DNA of 64,000 nucleotides from Phocaeicola plebeius DSM 17135 (lineage in GTDB: Bacteria > Bacteroidota > Bacteroidia > Bacteroidales > Bacteroidaceae), in the NCBI RefSeq assembly GCF_000187895.1, contig NZ_DS990133.1:414535-478534 (forward strand). Reading direction: 5' to 3'. A program made the position numbers and the translations under genes. How positions within the stretch are numbered: position 1 is the stretch's first letter; each line of letters starts with the position of its first letter. Shown here in pieces: positions 25,693 through 34,265 of this stretch. The notes beneath the pieces are model-generated. The model worked only from the letters and a program-made list of their open reading frames with translations, had not been told where the DNA came from and ran no database searches.

Positions 25693-26484
25693 TTAAAAAC
25701 TTTTCTCCGCATTTGTGAAGACTTTTAAAGCATTTTCTGTAGTACGGGAAGCAATTTCCGACAAAGGTACTCCATAGATTACCGAAAGACATTCTGCCAC
25801 CTTCACCAGATTTGCACTTTCATTCCGTTTGCCACGATAAGGCACAGGTGCCAAATAAGGAGAGTCGGTTTCGAGCACGACGCGCTCCAAAGGCACATTC
25901 TTCAATACTTCGGGAAGGGTACTTTTTTTGAAAGTAACTACTCCGTTTATACCTAACATAAAAGATTCGTACTCCAACAGCCGTTCTGCATCTTCACTAG
26001 TGCCCGTGAAACTGTGGAAGATTCCCCGCAAGGCTGTATGCTTGTAACCCGACAATACCTCCAGCAGTTCCGGATAAGCTTCCCGGCAATGTATAATCAG
26101 AGGCAGGTCGTATTCCAGTGCCCACTTCACCTGTTCTTCAAAGACAATCATCTGCTCCTCACGGAAAGTCTTGTCCCAATACAAGTCAATACCCACCTCA
26201 CCGATTCCATAAAAGCGATGAGAAGAAGAAGTCAGATACCCTTTCACTTTTTCCAGACGTTCCTTCCAACCGGCATCTACCGATGTGGGATGAAAACCAA
26301 TCATCGGATAGCAGCAATCGTGCGCCTCACACAGCTTGAGCATAGCCTCGACCGTCGTATCATCAATGTTAGGCATAAACAAGCGGGTCACTCCTGCTTC
26401 GACTGCACGAATCACCGCCAGTTCACGGTCGGCATCAAACTCTTCGGTATAAAGATGGGTATGAGTATCAATCAGGGCGTTCAT
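25693..26484 (-). CDS. tatD: TatD-family metal-dependent DNase
   Basis: Cytoplasmic metal-dependent hydrolase of 263 aa with a TIM barrel; family members act as 3'-5' exonucleases or D-aminoacyl-type hydrolases. Metal ligands are visible: His8 and His10 in DTHTHL, the glutamate of GIGEVGID (about 97), the histidines of IIHCR and FHSFTG, and the aspartate of ETDSPYL (about 205). Its start lies 4 bp after the polyprenyl synthase stop, so the two are translationally linked. The family assignment is sure; the exact substrate is not. Confidence 0.93.
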   Translation of the reverse strand: MNALIDTHTHLYTEEFDADRELAVIRAVEAGVTRLFMPNIDDTTVEAMLKLCEAHDCCYPMIGFHPTSVDAGWKERLEKVKGYLTSSSHRFYGIGEVGIDLYWDKTFREEQMIVFEEQVKWALEYDLPLIIHCREAYPELLEVLSGYKHTALRGIFHSFTGTSEDAERLLEYESFMLGINGVVTFKKSTLPEVLKNVPLERVVLETDSPYLAPVPYRGKRNESANLVKVAECLSVIYGVPLSEIASRTTENALKVFTNAEKSF

Positions 26485-26488
26485 ATCT

Positions 26489-27472
26489 TTACAATTTACG
26501 GTCCATTAAATGACAAACAAACTTCTTCAGTTCTTCTTTAAGAGAGGATTCCACGTTTACCTTATCCAGCAACTCCAGCCCTTCCTTATAATAGGTATCA
26601 ATGCGAGCCTGACAAAGTTCAGGAACTCCTACCTTATTATATAGAGCTGTAACCGACTGGATTTTTTCTTCAGCCACGTAGTCCGTAGCACGAAGCCAGT
26701 TCAGTAATGTTTCCTTATCTTCTCCTTCAGACAAGCTCAAGGCGGTAATCAGCATAAAGGTCTTCTTATTGCAAAGAATATCTCCTCCAATCTTCTTTCC
26801 AAAGACAGCCGGATCACCATACACATCCAGGTAATCATCCTGCAACTGGAAAGCCAGTCCCATCTTAATGCCAAAATCATAGAGCAACTGCGCATCCTTT
26901 TCGGGAGCACCTCCCAAGATGGCACCAATTTTCAAGGCTGCCGCAAGCAACACGGAAGTCTTCAGACGAATCATTTCGATATACTCGTCGACCGTCACAT
27001 CCAGACGATGCTCGAACTCCATGTCCCACTGCTGTCCTTCACACACCTCAAGGGCGGTACGGCCAAACACTTCCATCACGCGTTCCACACATTCAAGCGG
27101 ACATTCCTTCATCATGAACTGATAAGCAAGAATCAGCATTGCATCCCCGGAAAGGATAGCCGTATTCTCATCCCATTTTTTATGTACCGTAGGCTTGTTG
27201 CGTCGCATATCCGCCTTATCCATCAGGTCATCGTGCAGCAAAGTAAAGTTATGGTAGGTTTCAATGCCTGCTGCCTGTGAAAAGATACGGGTCACATCTT
27301 CCTTATATAAATTATAAGCCAATAGCATCAGCACCGGACGCAAACGCTTTCCGCCCAACCCCAATACATACTCAATCGGATCATAAAGTCCCATCGGCTC
27401 CCGCATATAAGAAAGGTTTCCGATATATTCGTGAATCTGCTGTAACAATTGTTCGCTTGTCTGTTGTTTCAT
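26489..27472 (-). CDS. Polyprenyl diphosphate synthase (short-chain type)
   Basis: Trans-isoprenyl diphosphate synthase of 327 aa that condenses isopentenyl diphosphate with allylic diphosphates for quinone or other isoprenoids. Both aspartate-rich motifs are present: DDLMD in LLHDDLMDKADMRRNKPTVH (about 86-90) and DDYLD in QLQDDYLDVYGD (about 216-220). The KRLRP segment binding the diphosphate is near 55. Chain length cannot be fixed from sequence by eye. It is followed by tatD with 4 bp between. It fits with ispH nearby as part of isoprenoid metabolism, although not in the same operon. Confidence 0.93.
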   Translation of the reverse strand: MKQQTSEQLLQQIHEYIGNLSYMREPMGLYDPIEYVLGLGGKRLRPVLMLLAYNLYKEDVTRIFSQAAGIETYHNFTLLHDDLMDKADMRRNKPTVHKKWDENTAILSGDAMLILAYQFMMKECPLECVERVMEVFGRTALEVCEGQQWDMEFEHRLDVTVDEYIEMIRLKTSVLLAAALKIGAILGGAPEKDAQLLYDFGIKMGLAFQLQDDYLDVYGDPAVFGKKIGGDILCNKKTFMLITALSLSEGEDKETLLNWLRATDYVAEEKIQSVTALYNKVGVPELCQARIDTYYKEGLELLDKVNVESSLKEELKKFVCHLMDRKL

Positions 27473-27495
27473 GGAAATGTAATTTAAGATAAGAG

Positions 27496-27530
27496 AAAAA
27501 AGAAAGGCTGCAAAAATGCAGCCTTCACTT
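27496..27530 (-). terminator. Terminator of tonB
   Basis: Minus-strand hairpin GAAGGCTGCA / TGCAGCCTTTC with a short loop followed by a run of T, between tonB and the polyprenyl synthase gene. Confidence 0.8.
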
Positions 27531-27549
27531 TATTATAACGGTCAATAGA

Positions 27550-28236
27550 TTACTGCAACTTAAAGGTTACAGGCACGGTATATTTTACACGTACAGCTTT
27601 ACCACGCTGCTTACCTGGTTTCCATTTCGGCATCATCTTGATCACGCGGAGTGCTTCCTTATCCAAGTACGGGTCTACACTACGCATAACCACCGGGTCA
27701 ACGATAGAACCATCCTGGTTAACCACGAACTGGATGATTACACGTCCCTGTACACCGTTTTCCTGTGCGATAGTCGGATACTTGATGTTCTTACCGATGA
27801 ACTTCAAACATTCAGCCATACCACCCGGGAATTCCGGCATTTCTTCTACCACCTGGAAAATCTGCTGTTCTTCCGGTTCTTCTTCTTCTACTTCAACCGG
27901 TACATACTTGATTTCCACAGCCTGGTTGTTTTCTTCACTTGACTGGATAGTAGATTCTTCTACGTTTGCATCATTTTCTGCAATCTGAAGAACTTCTTCC
28001 ACTTTCGGAGCTTCAGGAGGAGGAGGTGCCTGCTTCTGTTCTTCCTGTTCAGTGATAGGAATCATTTCCTCTTCAAAGATTGGTTCGGTGATACCGGTAT
28101 CGGTAGTGACCTGCTTGTCACGTTCTGTCCATTCGAACGCTACAAACATCGCTGCCAAAATCAGTACGAAACCTACCAATAACCACGTGGTCTTTTTGCC
28201 CTCGAGGTCCGCTTTCGGCGATTTCTTGACTTCCAT
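27550..28236 (-). CDS. tonB: TonB energy-transducing protein
   Basis: Links the ExbB/ExbD motor to outer-membrane receptors. It has 228 aa: a cytoplasmic N-terminus, one transmembrane helix (about 18-36, TTWLLVGFVLILAAMFVAF), an acidic and proline-containing periplasmic spacer (PPPPEAPKVEE, then EEEEPEEQQ), and a TonB C-terminal domain. That domain includes GVQGRVIIQFVVNQDGSIVDP and PKWKPGKQRGKAVRVKYTVPV (about 165-226). It is separated from the exb genes by three other genes but lies on the same strand. It should serve the SusC-type and STN-type receptors encoded at 51 and 62 kb, among many others. Confidence 0.95.
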   Translation of the reverse strand: MEVKKSPKADLEGKKTTWLLVGFVLILAAMFVAFEWTERDKQVTTDTGITEPIFEEEMIPITEQEEQKQAPPPPEAPKVEEVLQIAENDANVEESTIQSSEENNQAVEIKYVPVEVEEEEPEEQQIFQVVEEMPEFPGGMAECLKFIGKNIKYPTIAQENGVQGRVIIQFVVNQDGSIVDPVVMRSVDPYLDKEALRVIKMMPKWKPGKQRGKAVRVKYTVPVTFKLQ

Positions 28237-28272
28237 AAATGTGTTTATTAAAGGTTAATACTCTATACGTGG

Positions 28273-28280
28273 CAAAGGTA
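28273..28280 (-). promoter_or_regulatory. Bacteroidetes -7 box for tonB
   Basis: Reads TACCTTTG on the minus strand, 36 bp before the tonB ATG. Confidence 0.5.
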
Positions 28281-28378
28281 GCATAATTCCCCGAAACTCC
28301 GACACCCCAACATGAAAATAATGTAAAACAATGCATATTTTTTATTTCCACTTGAAATAATCAGCATATCGCCTTACG

Positions 28379-28466
28379 TGTTCTATGTTTCCCTGTGCGG
28401 AAACGTAGGGTTCACGCAGGGAAAACCTACGTTTCCGCCATGAGAAACATAGGTTTTCCGGAAAAG
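28379..28466. repeat. 22-bp tandem array B (core AAACnTAnGTTT)
   Basis: Four consecutive 22-bp units start at 28379, 28401, 28423 and 28445. Units 2-4 open with AAAC, and all four share TA at unit positions 6-7 and G at position 9, mostly followed by TTTCC. The 12-base core AAACnTAnGTTT is self-complementary. Neighbouring units can also pair as hairpins (28383-28392 with 28399-28408; 28420-28436 with 28444-28459). It fills the divergent region between the tonB and cmk promoters; the rest of this 414-bp gap holds only those promoters. Confidence 0.85.
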
Positions 28467-28610
28467 AAATGTAAAAAACACAAACAGGTATCCGAATCAT
28501 TGCTACAACGTTTTTTTTCATCTCTGGAATTCCAAACGAATTTCTACCTTATATTATGAAGAGACTCCAAAAACTTTATCCAAAACATCCGATATACAAA
28601 GGATTTACAC

Positions 28611-28618
28611 TATCTTTG
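28611..28618 (+). promoter_or_regulatory. Bacteroidetes -7 box for cmk-ispH
   Basis: TATCTTTG 33 bp before the ATG at 28652. It lies downstream of the longer in-frame start at 28556, which it therefore rules out. Confidence 0.6.
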
Positions 28619-28651
28619 TCAATGCGAAATCTATTTTATCGAAGCCGAAAC

Positions 28652-29350
28652 ATGAAAAAAATTATTATTGCCATCGACGGATTCTCTTCCTGCGGGAAAA
28701 GTACCATGGCTAAAGACTTAGCCAAAGAAATCGGATACATCTATATAGACAGCGGCGCCATGTACCGGGCCGTTACACTGTATTGTTTGGAGAACGGATT
28801 GTTCAATGACGACGGAAGCATCCAGGAAGAAGCTCTTCGCCAGCAGATGGGACAAATTCAGATTTCCTTCCAGCTCAACCCGGAAACCCAGCGCCCCATG
28901 ACCTTCCTTAACAGGAAGAACGTAGAAGAACGTATCCGTACCATGGAAGTCTCTTCACATGTCAGCCCAGTGGCAGCACTCGACTTTGTGCGCAAAGCCT
29001 TAGTTCAGCAACAGCAGGAAATGGGCAAAGAAAAAGGAATCGTGATGGACGGAAGAGACATCGGAACAGCCGTATTCCCGAATGCGGAACTGAAGATTTT
29101 CGTGACAGCCTCTGCCGAAATCCGCGCACAGCGCCGTTACGAGGAACTGAAAGCTAAAGGTCAGGATGCTTCGTTCGAGGAAATTCTTCACAACGTGGAA
29201 GAACGCGACCGCATCGACCAGAGCCGGGCAGTAAGTCCTCTGCGCAAAGCTGACGATGCGATTTTGCTGGACAACAGTCACCTGACCATTGCCGAACAAA
29301 AAGAATGGCTGAAAGAACAATTTGAAAAAGCTGCACATGCATCACATTGA
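28652..29350 (+). CDS. cmk: Cytidylate kinase
   Basis: Phosphorylates CMP and dCMP to the diphosphates in the cytoplasm. It has 232 aa with P-loop GFSSCGKST (10-18), the [12 protein letters not shown] segment (about 31-42), [14 protein letters not shown] (about 132-145) and the [20 protein letters not shown] lid/CMP-binding region, all typical of Cmk. The start at 28652 is set by the promoter at 28611 and by [10 protein letters not shown] matching the usual N-terminus. The 3' end overlaps the ispH start by 14 bp, so the two are co-translated. Confidence 0.95.
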   Translation: MKKIIIAIDGFSSCGKSTMAKDLAKEIGYIYIDSGAMYRAVTLYCLENGLFNDDGSIQEEALRQQMGQIQISFQLNPETQRPMTFLNRKNVEERIRTMEVSSHVSPVAALDFVRKALVQQQQEMGKEKGIVMDGRDIGTAVFPNAELKIFVTASAEIRAQRRYEELKAKGQDASFEEILHNVEERDRIDQSRAVSPLRKADDAILLDNSHLTIAEQKEWLKEQFEKAAHASH

Positions 29351-30200
29351 AATAGATAAGGACTCTGGGTTCTGCTTTGGAGTGACAACTGCCATTTCAA
29401 AGGCAGAAGAAGAACTGGCAAAGGGTGTACCTCTGTATTGCCTGGGAGATATTGTACACAACGGTCAGGAGTGCGAACGACTGAAGGAAATGGGATTGAT
29501 TACCATCAACCACGAAGAGTTTGCCCGACTGAAGAATGTAAAGGTCTTATTAAGAGCACATGGAGAACCTCCTGAGACTTACGAACTGGCCCGGAAAAAC
29601 CACATCGAAATCATCGATGCCACTTGTCCGGTAGTGCTGCGCCTGCAAAAAAGAATCAAACAGGAGTATGACACTACTCCCAGTGATAAAGACAGACAGA
29701 TTGTCATTTACGGTAAAAACGGCCATGCGGAAGTGTTGGGACTGGTGGGCCAAACCGAAGGCAAAGCCATCGTCATCGAGAAGCTGGAAGAAGTCAGCAA
29801 ACTGGACATGAACAAAGACATCCGCCTGTATTCGCAGACGACCAAATCGCTCGACGAATTCCGCCAGATTGTGTCCTACATCGAGGCCCACATTTCACCG
29901 GAAGCATCCTTTCAGTACTTCGATACCATCTGCCGTCAGGTAGCTAACCGCATGCCGCATATCCGGGAGTTCGCCGCCAGCCACGACCTGGTATTCTTCG
30001 TTTGCGGACATAAGAGTTCCAACGGGAAAATCCTCTTTCAGGAATGCAAGAAAGTCAACCCCAACTCTTACCAAATTGACAAACCGGAAGAGATTGACAA
30101 GGCCTTATTGTCACATGCACATTCCATTGGAATCTGTGGAGCCACCTCTACCCCTAAATGGCTGATGGAAGCGTGTAAAAAAGTTATAATGGACGAATAA
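29337..30200 (+). CDS. ispH: 4-hydroxy-3-methylbut-2-enyl diphosphate reductase
   Basis: Last step of the MEP isoprenoid pathway: an iron-sulfur enzyme making IPP and DMAPP from HMBPP. It has 287 aa from ATG 29337; a TTG 15 bp upstream is possible but less likely. The three cluster cysteines are Cys13 (SGFCFGV), Cys97 (DATCPVV) and Cys199 (FDTICRQV). His41, His74 and the GHAEV segment (His130, Glu132) match active-site positions of the family. It overlaps cmk by 14 bp. Its products feed prenyl synthases such as the one at 26.5 kb. Confidence 0.95.
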   Translation: MHHIEIDKDSGFCFGVTTAISKAEEELAKGVPLYCLGDIVHNGQECERLKEMGLITINHEEFARLKNVKVLLRAHGEPPETYELARKNHIEIIDATCPVVLRLQKRIKQEYDTTPSDKDRQIVIYGKNGHAEVLGLVGQTEGKAIVIEKLEEVSKLDMNKDIRLYSQTTKSLDEFRQIVSYIEAHISPEASFQYFDTICRQVANRMPHIREFAASHDLVFFVCGHKSSNGKILFQECKKVNPNSYQIDKPEEIDKALLSHAHSIGICGATSTPKWLMEACKKVIMDE

Positions 30201-30238
30201 TAAAGAAGAAAATCAGTTACAATATAAATTCATATTTG

Positions 30239-30246
30239 TACTTTTG
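30239..30246 (+). promoter_or_regulatory. Bacteroidetes -7 box for pfkA
   Basis: TACTTTTG (TAnnTTTG), 32 bp before the ATG. Confidence 0.55.
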
Positions 30247-30278
30247 CTTCATAAAAATCAAACTAACAACTAACAATT

Positions 30279-31259
30279 ATGGGAACTATTAAATGTATTG
30301 GTATTCTTACATCCGGAGGAGATGCTCCCGGCATGAACGCCGCAATCCGTGCAGTCACCCGCTCTGCCATCTACAACGGATTACAAGTTAAAGGTATCTA
30401 CCGTGGGTATAAAGGATTGATTACAGGAGAGATCAAGGAATTCAAGACTGAAAATGTCAGCAATATCATACAATTAGGAGGTACCATCCTGAAAACAGCT
30501 CGCTGCCAGGAATTCCGTACACCGGAAGGCCGTCAGATAGCTTATGAAACTATGAAACGTGAAGGTATCGATGCACTGGTAGTCATTGGTGGTGACGGTT
30601 CGTTGACCGGTGCCCGCCTGCTGGCTCAGGAATTTGATGTACCTTGTATCGGATTGCCCGGTACCATCGACAACGACTTGTATGGTACGGACACAACCAT
30701 CGGATATGACACTGCCCTAAACACAATTTTGGATGCAGTAGATAAAATACGTGATACCGCTACTTCACACGAACGTTTGTTCTTTGTGGAAGTAATGGGA
30801 CGCGACGCCGGCTTCCTGGCATTGAACGGTGCCATTGCTGCGGGTGCTGAAGCTGCCATCATTCCGGAATTCAATACGGAAGTGGACCAGTTGGAAGAAT
30901 TCATCAACAACGGTTTCCGCAAATCAAAGAGCAGCTCTATCGTACTGGTAGCTGAAAGTGAAATCACTGGTGGAGCCATGCACTATGCAGAACGTGTGAA
31001 GAACGAATATCCGCAGTACGACGTACGTGTAACTATTTTAGGACACTTGCAGCGTGGTGGACGCCCGACCGCACACGACCGTATCATTGCCAGCCGTATG
31101 GGAGTAGCCAGCATCCAGGCCCTGATGGAAGGTCAGCGCAACGTCATGATTGGTATCGAAAACGACCAGATTGTGTATGTTCCGTTTGCCAAGGCTATCA
31201 AGAACGACAAGCCTATCGACCGCGAACTGGTTAGCGTATTGAACGAGTTGTCAATCTAA
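30279..31259 (+). CDS. pfkA: ATP-dependent 6-phosphofructokinase
   Basis: Commits fructose 6-phosphate to glycolysis. It has 326 aa, close to the bacterial PfkA norm of about 320. Visible motifs are the ATP-binding [16 protein letters not shown] (10-25), GGDGSLTGA (about 107-115), the catalytic [19 protein letters not shown] (about 129-147), [10 protein letters not shown] and [14 protein letters not shown]. The glycine after the GGDG run (GGDGS) is typical of ATP- rather than pyrophosphate-dependent enzymes. Own promoter, and a strong hairpin follows the stop. Confidence 0.95.
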   Translation: MGTIKCIGILTSGGDAPGMNAAIRAVTRSAIYNGLQVKGIYRGYKGLITGEIKEFKTENVSNIIQLGGTILKTARCQEFRTPEGRQIAYETMKREGIDALVVIGGDGSLTGARLLAQEFDVPCIGLPGTIDNDLYGTDTTIGYDTALNTILDAVDKIRDTATSHERLFFVEVMGRDAGFLALNGAIAAGAEAAIIPEFNTEVDQLEEFINNGFRKSKSSSIVLVAESEITGGAMHYAERVKNEYPQYDVRVTILGHLQRGGRPTAHDRIIASRMGVASIQALMEGQRNVMIGIENDQIVYVPFAKAIKNDKPIDRELVSVLNELSI

Positions 31260-31278
31260 CAGAACATTCCATATAAAG

Positions 31279-31325
31279 AATCCCCCTTCAAAAAGCATTT
31301 AAACGTCTTTTGAAGGGGGATTTTT
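31279..31325. terminator. Bidirectional terminator, pfkA / potD
   Basis: Perfect 16-bp stem (AATCCCCCTTCAAAAG / CTTTTGAAGGGGGATT), 12-nt loop and a T-run. It lies between convergent genes. Confidence 0.85.
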
Positions 31326-31345
31326 GTATACTGTATTTTCTTCTT

Positions 31346-32686
31346 TTATTTTCTCCGGCGATTTCTGCGGTGCGTACGTGTATGACGTTTATAACGTATC
31401 CAGCGGCGGCGAATCTGCCAGGCGCTCAGTCCTACTACCACCAAAAGAATCAGAATCACAATCCCGCTATTCAGGTTGTCGCCTTTTACGCGCGACCAGA
31501 TTTCCAATACATCTACCGTCTTGTCTCCAAAGTCACGTATCATGGCACAACGGGCTATCACAGACTTATCGGGATACTGTGTGTTACGCAGCTTCACCTT
31601 CTGTGCCTCCGGACCGAAGAAATAGCTGGCATCGACTTCCTTATCCAAGGTAGAATCAATGCAAGCTTCCAGAATTTCCGGAGCTGCAATGGCACTCACA
31701 TACCCGTTCTCCTCCATGTTACGCAAAGCGATATCCGGCCTACAAAGGAAGTTGATAAAATAGCTGGCTGCCTTAGGATTCTTGGCATACTTAGGAATTA
31801 CCCATCCGTCGTACCACACATTGCTACCTTCTTCCGGAATGGTATAGGCAAGGTCCACTCCTACCGTTGCCGCTTCTTCCATGGCCCACTGTGCATCTCC
31901 GCTCCAGGTCATGTTCATCCAGGCCTTTCCTTTGGTCATCATTTCCTTACCAAAGTCTGCTTCCCATCCGGCCACATTTGGCTTCAACAGTTTCAGATAC
32001 TTTTCCACCGAGTCCATAGAAGCCGGTGAATAGTCGTTCATCAGGTCAGCCACACTGCGGGTACTGTCTTTCAAATCCTCGCGATGCGCATACAGCAAAG
32101 CCATGCCGTACGAATCGCGATAGGCATCCTTCATCAGAATCTTGCCGGAAAAGCGTTTCTCCCACAGGCACCCCCATGACTTCAGGTCTTTTTCGGAAAC
32201 AAACTGCTTGTTGTAAAGCAGTCCGGCCGTCCCCCACATATAGCACACGGCATAACGGCTGGCCGGCAAATCGCCCTTCACCGTCAGTTTATCTATCTGC
32301 TGACGGATATAGGGTGCCACTCCGTTCATGTAATTGGGTGAATGAGCAAAAGTCGTATCAATAGGCTGCAACAAGCCTTTGTGCAGCATTCGTTCGATGA
32401 TATACTCGGAAGGACATACCACATCAAAGTCTTCATGCCCTTTCTCAATTTTTGTCAGCATGATTTCGTTGATATCAAACGTCTGATACACGATGCGGAT
32501 ATCTTCTCCCGTCTGTTCCTTATAATATTCCTGAAAATCTTCCAGCACGCCTTCACCTATGTAGTCTGCCCAGTTGTACACCTTGAGCACATTTTCGCGC
32601 GATTCATTGGCGTTGTAGCATCCTGTCAACAGACAGCACATACAAAAAGCCACCCACCAGTTCCACCTTTTCATCTTCTGTTTCAT
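31346..32686 (-). CDS. potD: Spermidine/putrescine-binding lipoprotein (PotD-like) with C-terminal membrane helix
   Basis: Solute-binding subunit of a polyamine ABC importer, 446 aa. A lipobox (LLTGC) precedes the class I binding fold opening LKVYNWADYIGEGVLEDF, with CPSEYIIERMLHKGLLQPID and WSGDAQWAM segments typical of PotD/PotF. It is about 100 residues longer than E. coli PotD. After the binding domain come a second hydrophobic helix (about 408-425, GIVILILLVVVGLSAW) and a strongly basic tail (RRRWIRYKRHTRTHRRNRRRK). The protein would therefore be anchored at both ends, which is unusual. Two ATGs are possible (32686, 32674). The first overlaps the potC stop by 4 bp. Confidence 0.9.
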   Translation of the reverse strand: MKQKMKRWNWWVAFCMCCLLTGCYNANESRENVLKVYNWADYIGEGVLEDFQEYYKEQTGEDIRIVYQTFDINEIMLTKIEKGHEDFDVVCPSEYIIERMLHKGLLQPIDTTFAHSPNYMNGVAPYIRQQIDKLTVKGDLPASRYAVCYMWGTAGLLYNKQFVSEKDLKSWGCLWEKRFSGKILMKDAYRDSYGMALLYAHREDLKDSTRSVADLMNDYSPASMDSVEKYLKLLKPNVAGWEADFGKEMMTKGKAWMNMTWSGDAQWAMEEAATVGVDLAYTIPEEGSNVWYDGWVIPKYAKNPKAASYFINFLCRPDIALRNMEENGYVSAIAAPEILEACIDSTLDKEVDASYFFGPEAQKVKLRNTQYPDKSVIARCAMIRDFGDKTVDVLEIWSRVKGDNLNSGIVILILLVVVGLSAWQIRRRWIRYKRHTRTHRRNRRRK

Positions 32687-33474
32687 TTATTCTTTGCTTT
32701 GTCAGCTCTACGGTTAATAATAATCAGCAGCACCAGTATCACCACAAAAATCACGGCCGACAGCGGACGAAGCTCCGGCGTCAGACCACCCTTACGGGCA
32801 TCGGCATAAATATAGGTAGAAAGCGTTTCCAGTCCCTGATTTCCGATGGTAAACACCGTCACCGCAAAATCGTCGATGGAAATGGTCAGTGCCAGCAGGA
32901 ATCCGCTTACCATTCCCGGACGGATTTCCGGAATAATCACTTTCCACAAAGCCTGCATCGGAGTAGCTCCCAAATCGAGTGCGGCCTCATACAGGTTCGG
33001 ATTCATCTGCTTCAGACGCGGCAACACACTCAGCACCACGTACGGAGTACAGAAGGTAATGTGTGCCAGCACTACGGTGGTAAATCCCTGGGTAATGCCT
33101 AATGACACAAACAGCAGGAACAAGGAAATACCGGTAATAATATCTCCGTTCAATATAGGAATGGTATTGATGAATCCCATGGCTTTCCGGCTGCGAGCCT
33201 TCAGGTTATAGATTCCGATGGCAGCCACACTTCCTAACAAAGTTGATACCGTCGCAGCAATAAAGGCAATGGCTATTGTATTTATCAGCGCATTCATCAG
33301 GGAATGATGCGCTCCGGTATTACACAACGAGCGGTACAGGTTGAGCGAAAAGCCGGTCCAGTTGCCCAATACTTTTGCATCGGTAAAGGAATAAATCACA
33401 ATAATCAATATCGGGGCATACAGCAACAACAGCAATACCCAAAGATAGGTCTGCATCAGCACTTTCTTTACCAT
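32683..33474 (-). CDS. potC: Polyamine ABC transporter permease PotC
   Basis: Inner-membrane permease of 263 aa with about six helices. The binding-protein-dependent transport EAA motif is EAALDLGATPMQALWKVIIPEIRPG (about 165-190). It begins 7 bp inside the potB gene and ends 4 bp inside potD. Together with PotB it should form the channel for spermidine or putrescine import. Assignment to PotC rather than PotB follows the gene order and the N-terminal sequence (LLLLYAPILIIVIYSF). Confidence 0.93.
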   Translation of the reverse strand: MVKKVLMQTYLWVLLLLLYAPILIIVIYSFTDAKVLGNWTGFSLNLYRSLCNTGAHHSLMNALINTIAIAFIAATVSTLLGSVAAIGIYNLKARSRKAMGFINTIPILNGDIITGISLFLLFVSLGITQGFTTVVLAHITFCTPYVVLSVLPRLKQMNPNLYEAALDLGATPMQALWKVIIPEIRPGMVSGFLLALTISIDDFAVTVFTIGNQGLETLSTYIYADARKGGLTPELRPLSAVIFVVILVLLIIINRRADKAKNK

Positions 33475-34265
33475 ACCTGTCCTCCTTTCTCTGAATCACT
33501 CTTTTCATCAGAACTAAAGAGTGAAGTGGCCGCAATCAGGAACAGCATAATCAAGGAAAGAGCTGCTCCATAATTCCACATACTGTTGTTGATATTCTCC
33601 TGAATAGTCGTACCAAACAACTTGATGTTGTTCATGGTCAGCAATTCTGCAATAGCAAAAGTAGAGATGGTCGGCATGAACACCATCATGATGCCGCTCA
33701 CTACTCCAGGCATGGACAGAGGAAATACCACCTTCCAAAATACCTGGAAAGAATTGGCTCCTAAATCCTGGGCTGCTTCCACATAACTCGGGTCCATCTT
33801 CTGAAGGGTATTGTAAATCGGATAAATCATGAAAGGAATGAAGTTATAAATCATTCCGAATATCAACGCTCCTTCTCCTAAAGGCAGACTGGCAAAGTCG
33901 AACAAAGCTACGGTAGCCAGCGTACGTATCAGGATGTTGACCCACATCGGCAGGATAAACAGCAGAATCAGCGTACGCGAATAGCTTGAGTTACTGCGGC
34001 TCAGAATCCAGGCCGCCGGATACCCCAACACGATACAACCTATCGTTGTCAGTATGGCTATACCGATGGAATAAATAAAGGTATTGACTGCTTCCGGATG
34101 AGCCAGGAACTTCCGGAAGTTTTCAAGTGTCATACGACCTGCATCATCGGTAAATGCATATACCACAATCAGCAGAAGTGGAACAATCACAAAAATGACA
34201 GAGAAAATGAGATAAGGAAGTGTCCAGCTTCGGCGTGAAAGAAAAAACAAACGCAGTTTATTCAT
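33468..34265 (-). CDS. potB: Polyamine ABC transporter permease PotB
   Basis: Inner-membrane permease of 265 aa with about six helices. The EAA loop [26 protein letters not shown] (about 170-195) contacts the ATPase. The N-terminus ([23 protein letters not shown]) is typical of PotB. Its start overlaps the potA stop by 4 bp and its end overlaps potC by 7 bp, so the whole operon is translationally coupled. Confidence 0.93.
   Translation of the reverse strand: MNKLRLFFLSRRSWTLPYLIFSVIFVIVPLLLIVVYAFTDDAGRMTLENFRKFLAHPEAVNTFIYSIGIAILTTIGCIVLGYPAAWILSRSNSSYSRTLILLFILPMWVNILIRTLATVALFDFASLPLGEGALIFGMIYNFIPFMIYPIYNTLQKMDPSYVEAAQDLGANSFQVFWKVVFPLSMPGVVSGIMMVFMPTISTFAIAELLTMNNIKLFGTTIQENINNSMWNYGAALSLIMLFLIAATSLFSSDEKSDSEKGGQVW

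Noticed and set aside
28556..28651. Longer N-terminus for cmk
   Set aside because: It contains the TATCTTTG promoter box at 28611 and is not part of the Cmk family sequence.
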